Assembly: GCA_003988855.1 (NCBI GenBank)
Contig: QYAI01000008.1
Span: 62,001-126,000, forward strand
Direction of reading: 5' to 3'
Length of the DNA: 64,000 nucleotides
Source of the DNA: Arachnopeziza araneosa
Lineage: Eukaryota; Ascomycota; Leotiomycetes; Helotiales; Arachnopezizaceae
The notes under the pieces were generated by a model. The model ran no database searches. It was not told where the DNA came from and was given only the letters and a program-made list of their open reading frames with translations. The translations under genes and the position numbers were made by a program. This document shows positions 43,851-53,729 of this stretch, in pieces. Numbering within the stretch: the stretch's first letter is position 1; every line of letters starts with the position of its first letter.

Positions 43851-44891
43851 ATGTCAAGCGTCAGAACCCGGAGGCAGGCGGCAGCTATCTCTCAACCATC
43901 TACACCCACACCTGCTCCCAAAAAAGAGCAAGCAATCATGAATGGTAATGGTGCTGCGAAAGGTGTAGCCAAGGATAAGGACGTCTACCCAAAAGAGAAT
44001 ATATTCCTCTTCTACCCGAATCTAATCGGTCAGTGTCTAGAGTCGATTCGAGATGGCTTTACTGACGTCTACAGGCTATGTACGAATCGTTCTCGCATTT
44101 GCGTCTCTTTATTACATGCCACTCCACCCACGAACCTGCTCTGGACTCTATAGCGTCTCATGCCTCCTTGATGCTCTTGATGGATATGCCGCACGTTACT
44201 TCGAGCAATCTACAAGGTTTGGAGCTGTTTTGGACATGGTAACAGATCGATGCACAACTGCATGCCTTCTCGTCTTCCTCTCCTCGGCGTGGCCTCGCTG
44301 GGCTCTCTTATTCCAAGGGTTGATCTCCCTGGATCTGGCTAGCCACTACATCCATATGTATGCTACGTTAGTAATGGGAGGATCAGAAACCAGTCACAAG
44401 AGTGTTGATAGAAGCCGAAGCTGGATCTTGAACCAATATTATACGAACAAGGTATGTCGTGGCCTTCAATTGACATGGCGCAATTATTCACCTATCGCTA
44501 GACTGTTCTGTTCCTCTTCTGCGCTCTCAACGAACTCTTCTTCATCGCCCTCTACCTCCTATCGTTCTCATCGCCCTACCTCTCTCCGTCTCTTCTTCAA
44601 GTCTCCAACTCAACTGCTGGGCAGACACTGCAACCGGGGAGTCCATCCGCCGAGTCGGCCAAACGCTTCTTTCTGGCCAATCCACATAGCGCTGCAGCTC
44701 TCGAGATGGCACGAGCGAATAAGATGGACTCTTTCGTCCCGTGGGTGATTGCTGGAATCAGTTTTCCGGTCATGCTTGGCAAGCAAATCATTAATGTTAT
44801 CCAATTGGCGAAAGCGAGCCGATGGTTAGCAGAAGGGGACAGAGAGATGAGACGAGCGGCTGGGCTTCCAAGAAAGCAAAAGCAGAGGTGA
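43851..44891 (+). CDS. PIS1: CDP-diacylglycerol-inositol 3-phosphatidyltransferase
   Basis: Three exons (43851..44028, 44075..44451, 44502..44891) join in phase to 314 residues. The CDP-alcohol phosphatidyltransferase signature D-G-x2-A-R-x8-G-x3-D-x3-D is present exactly, beginning at DGYAAR in exon 2. ENIFLFYPNLIGYVRIVLAF is the typical first helix and matches phosphatidylinositol synthase. Several membrane helices follow (LFLFCALNELFFIALYLL, VIAGISFPVMLGKQIINVIQ). The enzyme makes phosphatidylinositol from CDP-DAG and myo-inositol in the ER. It has a longer, polar N-terminus (MSSVRTRRQAAAISQP) and a loop of about 50 residues between the last helices, compared with yeast Pis1 at about 220 residues. 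Confidence 0.93.
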
Positions 44892-45776
44892 GGTTGGGTA
44901 GAATCAGATTGAGAGATGGAGGGACTTGGGACTGGCTTGTTACGCATGGTTGCGGGTGGCAATACTTTTTGAAGTCGGTTTTGTTCTTGACTTGAACAAT
45001 CACTATTGTACTTGTATGATGACGGGGACAGGTGGGCGGACTTTGCATTCCCGCCTTGATTCTTTGTACCTCTTGAGTTTCCGCTGTCATCCATCGGGAC
45101 CTGAAAGGGATGGCGTTGAAAGGTGGAATTCTGACGTCGAGGCGGTCCGTTACCGTGCCGGCGCCGCGGAAAGGCAGATAACATAATAATAATTTCAGAA
45201 CGGTGATGTCTCAGGGTGAAATGAAACGGCGGAACGTGGATCAATGAGGGAAGTCGATATTCTAAATTCAGCGTGGTACTATTGAAAGATTTACTTGTTC
45301 GGGGGATGGCTTGACACATGTTTGCTCGGTTTGAGACGGCCGGTGCCGGTGTCGAGAGACAAAACCGCTCTATTACCTCAACCTCAAGCGTCGCCTCTCC
45401 TCGTGATATAAAGACTTCTCTGCCATCACTTAATATTTACGTACTGCCGCCTACGTGCGAATATCAGGTGCATTCCGTTGAAGGCGCGACAAGGAGCCAC
45501 GAGTTTCACCTGCATTACGCTACCCATCCGATTCCAGGATCTTGGCTTCCCTACTCCAATCACCTTTAGGCCGTTGTACGGGCGCTCTCGTTGTGGTGGA
45601 CAAGACCGTGCGACTGCCGTCACTCCAGAGGGGAACTCGACGCACGAGCAGCCACTCCAACCGCACAACTCACCGCTGAATGATTAATGAAAATCCAGAA
45701 TTGGAGCGACGATAACACCAGTCGACTTCCAATTCATCACCTTGGGCACCAATTCGACCCGGCCCACTGGTCCAGA
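44892..45776. other. Intergenic
   Basis: A GC-mixed region of about 0.9 kb containing the PIS1 3' UTR and the promoter and leader of the next gene. The frames on the minus strand here are antisense shadows without motifs. Confidence 0.6.
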
Positions 45777-47750
45777 ATGTCAGAAACCTCTTCCCCGCCA
45801 ACACGACGCTTCTCCGCGACCCCAGTCGAGCCTTCGACTAAGACGCTTCGACGATTCGTTGCTGAACCGGTGGAAACGACAACTCGAAGCAGCAAGAAGC
45901 AGCTTGTACATAATGGCGAGAAGAACAGTGTGGAGAAGAAGGACGTTGCCCCAAAGAAAAGGTTCCTCCCGGAACCCGTGGAGACGACGTTCAAGAGCAA
46001 TAGACCGGTTGTCCATGACCTACCCACTCCAGAAACAACCCCAGTAACAATACCAACTATATCACCTCCGGAAGAAACACCCAAACCGCGGAGGAGGTTT
46101 GTTCCCGAGCTGATAGAGACCACGAGAAGATCAAAGAAGGCTGGCGACTCAAGGCCAGCTACATTACCAACTGATAAGGTAATCAAAACCGGCCCTACGT
46201 ATTATTTAGATAGCTAATTCATCTCTCAACAGACCGATTTGACTCCGGGAGTTCCAAACATTTATACTCGCCCACCAAAGCGAAGAGTACGGCCATCGAA
46301 AACCCTCATTCCTCCTGATATTACAATTGATAGCACCCACGACCTCTCTGCTCAGATATCACCTACACCACCACGCCGTCAGCCCTCCATGCGTCCCCAC
46401 CCCAATACTAGACGAAGTACAAGACAGAACTCCCATTTCAGGCCTGAACTAGAACGTGTACTCTCTGAAGGCAACTTCCAAGGAGACAACTCGGACCATG
46501 ATGGTGGGAGTTATGACGAGTCAACCCCGTCTCTTTGCGGGTCTCTTGGATCATCCGAAGATTCTCTCATGCGCCTCCAACTCGCTCGCACCCGTGAATC
46601 CTGCGATGACCGATTCTCGGGCTATCTCCTGGAACTCGCCGCGAAAGCTGCGGAGAAGCAACTCAAAGAGCAAGCTCTTGCTGCCTTCCCCAATGAAAAG
46701 GTGCATGAGATTGTTGAGCACTTTTACGATCGGGAGATTGAAGGACAGTCAGATAATGAAAGCGTAGAAGGTGTTGGGCTTCTTAAGATTGACGATACCA
46801 GCATTGACACCTTGAGACGGCAGAGCACGGAGGTTGGCTGGGGGGAAAAGGAGATGCGAGAACATCAGGAGAAGCTCAATAGAATGAGAGAAGAAGAGAC
46901 AAACCATAAAATTGCTGCTGAGGCTACCAAACCAACATTCAAAGATCCGTTTTGGACTAATGGAATGACGGTGAAAGTGGCACGCGACCCAATTGATTTG
47001 CAAAAGGAGAAGGAGCTAGAGAAGATGAGAAGTGCAGCATCCCCTCCAATGTTAGGAGGCGATCTTAATTTTCGGATGTGCCCTTCGCCGAAACCCACAA
47101 AGTTCGAATCAGATCAGAGAGCGGATATTGAACCCAACCGTTCTGATACAGGGGGCGGTTTATGGGGCGGTTACTGCGTTGCTGACGAACCCAACGAGTT
47201 CCTATCGCCGTCTATAAAAGGAGTTCCAATGATCCAAACTCCTCGGCCAACTTCGAGCGGAGATCCGTTTTCTCAAGCCTTCTCTGCAGAAGCGCCTAGT
47301 CCCAGTAATGGGACAAGAAGTCCAAGATCTTCGGGGCATGAGAGCGGAGTAAGAATGCTGGCCGGTATTGACGAGCGCTTAAAAGCTCAAGTCCAACGTG
47401 CCAAAGCCGAAGAAGCCCTGCTGGAAGAGTTCAATGACACGTTTGTGACTCAAGTCTATAATTACCTTTCCCTTGGTTACCCAGCACTAGCTAGACAGTA
47501 TGATGAAGAACTCGCTCGAATAAGTCAAATCTCAGAGGAGAAGTTGAGATTGTATGACGACAAGAGTGCAGCAGGACATATTGGACTGTACAAAAGGAAA
47601 GACGACGAGAGTAGAGACAAATGTGTCAGGTGGAAGGCGCTCAGAGTTTATATACTAGAATGGGGAAGACAGAACCCAAGTATGAGTAACGGAGCATTGG
47701 GACCAAATGCATGGGGTGTTCGGGCTCGGAGGGGCAGTTGGGCAATTTGA
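45777..47750 (+). CDS. Uncharacterised protein with N-terminal (R/K)RF-x-PEPVETT repeats
   Basis: Exons 45777..46178 and 46233..47750 join across a 54-nt intron to 639 residues. The first 125 residues contain four degenerate copies of a short unit: RRFSATPVEPSTKT, RRFVAEPVETTTRSSKK, KRFLPEPVETTFKSNR and RRFVPELIETTRRSKK. The middle is Ser/Pro-rich, then acidic with coiled-coil potential (GWGEKEMREHQEKLNRMREE). The C-terminal 125 residues look structured: AKAEEALLEEFNDTFVTQVY, NYLSLGYPALARQYDEELAR and DKCVRWKALRVYILEWGRQ. I recall this last part as conserved in Pezizomycotina hypotheticals but know no function. The repeats look like linear docking or phosphorylation motifs. Confidence 0.75.
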
Positions 47751-48420
47751 TTGGATACCCCAAGTTTTATATTCGAATGCTTGCTTGCATTAAGCGTTAC
47801 GGAGTCTAGAATGGAAATAACAATACCGAAGGAGATGGAGATGCTACGAACACACTGAAGCAAGCGAGCATGGCGTTCTAAGGTTAAGTCTACAAGGTTG
47901 GTTGCGTGTGTTGGTCTACAAAAGCCTGGGATAACAAGGGCTAGGTTTTCTTCTTCTTCCTTTCTTCTGCTTCTTGTGTTTATTGAACGATGTATATTCT
48001 TCATCCTTTCGGGGTGTACTACTTCGAATCATGGAAGGGGACCGGACTAGAGGGCAACGACTTTACGACAGCCAATCGGCGGGCAAGGCATATCATATCA
48101 TGCGAGTTATACCGTGTTATGGATGTACAGAGAATGGACAACAGCACAGTAGATAGGGGACGTGCCAAGGGAAGAATTAAATTGATCGAGACCAAATTGT
48201 TACTTTGTAAGATATGTCAAGAAGTCAACCAACCCCCTTTACTCGCTCGCTTGGTGGTCCTGGTAAAAATATATGCTTACTAACCAGACCCGCATTCCGA
48301 TAACACATAACCCCCCCATCTCATGCCGTACAAGATCAAGAACTCAACCATTGCAAGCCTCTTCCAACTTCAAACTGCATCTCATTACTTAACGAGTATA
48401 GCTGGAAGCAGGGTGTCAAC
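47751..48420. other. Intergenic
   Basis: The 3' UTR of the repeat protein and the promoter of the dienelactone hydrolase gene. A possible short open frame just before 48421 (MPYKIKNSTIASLFQLQ) is not in frame with that gene. Nothing else was recognised. Confidence 0.55.
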
Positions 48421-49612
48421 ATGTTGATCCAAGAAATCCAAAAAGATGTGGCTACCAAAGCGGATGGGAAGGAAGGCTCTATGAGTATGTTTGAGCTGGA
48501 AAGGGAGAGGGGACGGCACTGACGACAATAGGAATCTTTCTCTTTCATCCAACAGTTCATGGTTATCCTAACGCGTAATGAAACCAATCGTGGTGCTTTT
48601 CTGGGAGGCCAACAACTGAGTCATGAATAGCCGTTTTCCCGGAGTAGTTTTGTTCAGTGAGATTTATCAAGGTAAAGATGGCGTTGAAGAGTGCTGTTCT
48701 GTGTGGACTTTTGAGTGCAAGAGTGTTGGTGATGAGAAGTTTTGCTGCTCATAGGAAAAACTCGCTCATATTCTTGTTGATCGGAAGCGCGGTGTTTCTC
48801 ACTTCTAGACTGTACTTTTCATGTGGTCGCTTTGCGTTCTACTATTTGAAGATATGGAGGCTTTCTAACCGGTTCCTTCAGTTACCGGACCAGTAGCAAG
48901 ATTTGCCCGTCAGATTGCAGGTCAAGGCTACATTGTTGCTGCGCCTTCATCCTACCACGAGTTTGTCTCTTCGGAACCACTAGCATATGACGTCCCGGGC
49001 ACTGATGCCGGAAACGAATACAAGATCAAGAAGACACTCGCAGGTTACGATGAAGATGCTACGCTCTCCATTGATCTGCTATTGTCGCTACCTACTTGTA
49101 CTGGCCGTATCGGTGCCACCGGTATGTGCCTTGGTGGCCATCTGGCCTATCGCTGCGCTCTCGATCCTCGGGTTTCAGCAGCCGTCACTTACTTCGCTAC
49201 CGACTTGCATTCCGCAACACTGGGCCTCGGGATGAAAGATGACAGTCTTGCCCGCGCAGGCGAGATCAAAGCCGAATTGGCGATGATTCATGGTACCAAA
49301 GACAACCAGTATGTTCTCAGATGATGCCTCGTATCCCTAAAATGTTATCTGATACTCATCATCTGAAGCGTCCCACCCGCAGGACGTGATCTGATCCGGA
49401 AGACTTTGCGCGACAAAGGGGTTGAGTTCTCGTGGTACGAGGTTGCCGGTGCGCAACACGCATTCATTCGAGATGAACTGAGCAAGGGGCGCTATGATCC
49501 TGCAATATCGAAGATTTGCTTCGAGATCCTCCTGGAACTGTTTGGACGGACGCTGAAGATAGATCTTGGCAGCCATGATGGGAAGATTCAGAAGATTGAG
49601 GATATCTGTTAG
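48421..49612 (+). CDS. Dienelactone hydrolase family protein
   Basis: Five exons (48421..48484, 48532..48574, 48631..48671, 48882..49308, 49369..49612) join in phase to 272 residues. The small exons rebuild SMRIFLFHPTVHGYPNARFP and GVVLFSEIYQVTGPVARFAR, a typical alpha/beta-hydrolase start. The nucleophile elbow is GATGMCLGGHLAYR with Cys at about residue 132 in place of Ser, as in dienelactone hydrolases. MIHGTKDNQHVPPAGR holds the acidic-residue strand and GAQHAFIRDE the catalytic His. DLH enzymes open dienelactones in the beta-ketoadipate route, but many fungal members have other carboxymethylene-lactone or ester substrates. It is probably cytosolic. Intron 3 (48672..48881) is 210 nt, longer than the others. 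Confidence 0.88.
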
Positions 49613-50470
49613 GCTTCAGAGCGTTTTCCAGACGGCGAGAAAAGTTCTCAATCGAGGATGTTTTGATGCATAATGCTCATGACGTTGAAGTGAGATATCT
49701 CGGTGGTTTTACAGTACAAAGTGGGTAGTCGCCACTGACATTCAAGTCACCCTCAGTGTCAATCACGTAAACAGTGTTTTTCCTACTGCAAAGTAAATAT
49801 TCGTTACTGACTTTCGAGTCACTTTATTGTTGAAAGTGTAAAGAGGAAGTGTTGACGTTGTTCCGCAAATGGAAATCCCGGCCCGGAGTGCTGGGGTCAG
49901 GGCCATATATAAGACAAAATCCACCAACTGAGCATCAACAAGTCGCTTGGGTTCTTGGAAAAATGCAGGAATTTGCGTGGCGTTCCTTTCAGGCAGCTCG
50001 CGCCGAGAAATCAATCTGGCTAAAGCGAAAAAACCAGATGTGCTGGGGCTCCAAGCTGGGGAACATCGTGGCTTCAGATCTTCCCTAATGGATTTTCGGT
50101 TGATCAGCTCCGTCCCCACTGAGTGACCATCGAGCTAGCTTCAGTCAAAAATCCGCTCACGATACCATCATCGCCCGAGCTAGCTCAGCTCAGCTCAATC
50201 TGCAAGTCTTTATCCGACACAGGCAAATTCCAATTCTTACCTTGTTCTCCAGAAAATTCCTTTCGTTTCTCCGTCCCGGACCCAGAAACATGAATCTCCT
50301 CATCAAGAGCATGGATCCCTCGGAACGTGCCTGCAAAGGTGACCAATTCAAGGGTTCAATCCTAAAATTGACTTCGAGGGGGTTTGTATAAGAAGAATCA
50401 GTTGGCCCATTGTCCGTCTCGTTGCCAGGTATTTTGATTCTCTTACTCTTAACCCTTTCTCTCTGCCATT
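49613..50470. other. Intergenic, xylanase promoter
   Basis: This 860-bp stretch contains short repeats such as GAGCTAGCT and AGCTCAGCTCAGCTC near 50,130-50,200. It should contain the regulatory sites of the xylanase gene. I could not assign XlnR sites with confidence. Confidence 0.5.
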
Positions 50471-52190
50471 ATGCGTGTCTCACAAGCTCTCTCACTTGTT
50501 GCCTTGCTCCCTGCAGCCTATGGCCAGCTTAACCAGGTACATTTGCAAACCTTTAACTTGAAGGTAGTCTTCCACTAATCCCCGTCTTTAGCTTGCCAAG
50601 GCAAACGGATTAAAGTACTTTGGATCCGCAACCGACAATAGCGAGTTAACTGATACGCAATACGGTAAGAGTTATTATTGAAGCATCTCAAAGCCTGACT
50701 GATGTGATCTACAGTGTCAATCCTTTCGGATACGACCCAATTCGGTCAGGTACGCTACATCTACCCTTGACCCCTTTGTCTATTAGAGCTAGCTCTTGAA
50801 ACACCGGTCTAAAATATGCTGACCGGTAACACAGATCACACCCGGCAATACTCAGAAATGTAAAGAACTTAATCTTCAATATCGTGGCCGGAAGATGGAC
50901 TAATATATCGATATAGGGGTGTACATTGAGCCAACTCAGAACACATTCTCTTACACTCAAGGAGACGTGATTACCTCCTTCGCGGAGAAGAATAATCAAC
51001 TGCTCAGATGTCACAACTTGTGCTGGTACAATGAATTGCCCTCCTGGGTCACATCAGGAACATGGACGAACGCTACTCTGATCGCGGCGCTCAAAAACCA
51101 CATTCAGAATGAAGTCACTCACTATAAGGGGCAATGCTATGCCTGGGATGTGGTAAATGAAGCTTTCAATGACGATGGCACCTATAGATCAGATGTGTTC
51201 TATAATACTGTACGTCTGAATCTTAGGATTATATGTTTATCCTCTAATCTTGTCCAGATCGGTCCGGAATATATTCCAATTGCATTCGAAACTGCTGTGC
51301 TCTACGATCCCAATGTCAAACTTTACTACAATGATTATAACATTGAGTATGCTGGAGCAAAGGCAACTGCTGCTCAGAACCTTGTCAAGGTAAGGCTCAC
51401 ACTTCTCTGATTTTGGTATTATTCTACGCGGGGCAAGACCTAGGGAGTTTATGAATGCTTCTTAACCTCCTCTAAAATATAACTTCAACTCATGCGCCTT
51501 CGTCTCGTATTTATGATGAGGAACCTTACACTAACAACTCACTAGTCTCTCAAAGCTCGTGGGATCAAGATCGATGGTGTAGGCCTTCAAGGTCATTTCA
51601 TTGTTGGAGAAACCCCTAGTCAAGCATCTCAGATCTCGAACCTCCAATCATTCACCGCGCTTGGCGTCGAAGTTGCTTACACCGAGCTAGACGTTCGGTT
51701 CTCGTCCCTTCCACCATCCGCTTCAGGATTGACCCAGCAATCTGCCGATTACGTTAGCACTGTCATGGCATGTGTCAAAACCGCCAACTGCGTCGGTGTT
51801 ACCGTTTGGGATTACACAGACAAGTATTCATGGGTACCGAGTACATTTAGCGGTTCGGGCGACGCATGCCTCTGGTATGCCAACTTCACGACCCACCCAG
51901 CTTACACCGCCGTCGTTTCCGCATTACAAGGAGGTGCTACCTCCTTGCCTACGTCTAGCAGCTCCATCAAGTCCACAACCACACCTACGACGGTGACTTC
52001 TTCAACACTAGTGACCTCTAAAACCTCAACTAAGTCAACTTCATCGGCTGCAACTACGACTTCTTCCTCCTCCAGTGGAAGTATCCCAAGGTGGGGACAA
52101 TGCGGAGGTGTATACTGGGGAGGGTCAGGGACTTGCGTTGCGGGAACGACGTGCACGTTTTCCAATGATTATTATTCTCAATGCTTGTAG
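50471..52190 (+). CDS. Secreted GH10 endo-beta-1,4-xylanase with CBM1
   Basis: Seven exons (50471..50536, 50592..50664, 50715..50749, 50835..50859, 50917..51209, 51258..51389, 51546..52190) join in phase to 422 residues. A signal peptide (MRVSQALSLVALLPAAYG) precedes the GH10 barrel, which includes KANGLKYFGSATDNSELTDT, ITPGNTQKWVYIEPTQNTFS and HNLCWYNELPSWV. The acid/base Glu is in AWDVVNEAFND and the nucleophile Glu in VAYTELDVR. A Ser/Thr-rich linker is followed by a CBM1 (WGQCGGVYWGGSGTC with the final YYSQCL). The enzyme cleaves xylan in plant cell walls outside the cell. Exons 3 and 4 are only 35 and 25 nt, so gene finders may miss them. WHSQ of many GH10 enzymes reads WYNE here, a known subgroup variant. 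Confidence 0.95.
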
Positions 52191-52432
52191 ATCCTCAAAA
52201 GGGACATGAGAAAAAGCGTTTTTGTATATATTTGATCTTTCTGTAAATACTTGAAATCTGAGACATGTATATACATCAACTGAGATTACCAGATGCCAGC
52301 AGCTCTCATGTATATTTCTCCAATATGGTGCTCATTCTATCTGAACTTCGAGGCTTCATCTTGAGAAGAGTGAAGATAATTTCGGAGAACGAGTGAGCAG
52401 TGATTTGCTGCTAATGAACCTTTTGTTGGGCC

Positions 52433-53516
52433 TCACACCTGCCCATTTGCAAACAAGGTCCTCCCACCGTCAATGGCTATACAACGTCCATCCACATACG
52501 CACCTGCTTTGCTTACAAGAAAAAGCACAATCCCAGCCAGATCATCCAACTCACCCGCTCTCTTCGCCGGCACCTTCTCCACCAAACCCCCAAAGATATC
52601 CGCGTCTTCTCCAGAACCCATGGGATTCATTCTGCTTGGGACAACTCCTCCACTCAGCAATGCATTCACGCACTTCAGAAGAAATCCAAAAAGAAACAGC
52701 TCACTCACAACCAGGATTGATCCCCACAACCCTAACATACCACGTCGCAAACTTCGCCGCAAGGAGCGCTACCAGATGATCTGTCCCCGCTTTCGTCGTC
52801 CCGTAGCTCGTCATATCCACATTCGTCGCGTTATGCAGACTGGCAATACTGCTCGTAACCACCACGACGCCTCTCCCATGCTCACGGCCGGTGCGACCGT
52901 CAGGCATTTCCGCACCCGCTGCAGCGGCGAGGAGATCCAGCAGCGCAACAGAGAGATAGTAGTGCGCCATGGTGTTGATCTGGAAAGAGGTCACCCAGTC
53001 GGCGTACTCGGATGACCAGAGGGAAGCTTGCAGCTCGGGGAGAGATGCACTCAACACGTCGCAGGAGAGCGGGGGATCTCGCCTGATTCCCGCGTTAGAG
53101 ATGAGCATGTCGAGGTGGCTCTCTCGGGAACGGAATCGAGCGCTGAGAGATGCGATGCCTTCTTTGCTGGAGAGGTTGCAGGGCCAGCTTTGAGGCGTTC
53201 ATCTCAGGAAGGCGCAGCTTGGTGGGAGAGTGGGGAGGACTCACATTACTGCTTTGCCTCCGGAGGCTGCGGCGAGAGCATTCAGTTCCCTTGCTACTTC
53301 CTCGAGTGGATCGGTTTCGAGACCACATGCATATACGTAGGCGCCATTGGTTACGAGGCCCTAATATCTCTAGATCAGTGTCCTAATCCAGATAGGGTGC
53401 TGCAGGAATAGCAAACTTGCTTTTGCTATCATCAGACCTATTCCGCTCGTTCCTCCAGTGACCAACGCAACTCGTCCTTTGACTGAGAACAGGGTGTTGA
53501 TCTGTGTAGATGCCAT
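52433..53516 (-). CDS. Short-chain dehydrogenase/reductase
   Basis: Four exons (53516..53421, 53360..53245, 53187..52709, 52644..52433) join in phase to 300 residues. The Rossmann nucleotide-binding motif TGGTSGIG is at residues 20-27, NAG in LISNAGIRRD, the catalytic Ser in VVVTSSIASLHN and YGTTK as the YxxxK pair. NPGFVPSRMNP precedes the C-terminal VDGRCIAIDGG, the usual SDR ending. This is a classical SDR likely to use NADP(H) or NAD(H); the substrate is unknown. Intron 1 (53361..53420) uses a GC-AG donor (GCAAGT), the only placement that keeps the frame. It is convergent with the xylanase, so the two share only the downstream region. Confidence 0.88.
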
Positions 53517-53729
53517 TCTTGGAACCCCTATTTAAGCGAGATTGGATGATGTTTTGAGATCAGAGTCTCCTTGTTTATTGAGATATGAATGGTCTTAGGA
53601 TATGAATATGAGACTCGCGTTCACTAGCATACTTTTTCGCAGAGAAAGCTCCAAGAGTGGGGGACGGCTGCATTTCTTTCGCTTGGATCCCAAATCATTA
53701 TGTAGTTCTTGAATTTAAAGTACCGACGT

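Noticed and set aside
44597..45319. Minus-strand 240-codon frame overlapping PIS1
   Set aside because: Antisense of the PIS1 last exon; no motif, and composition follows the sense codons.
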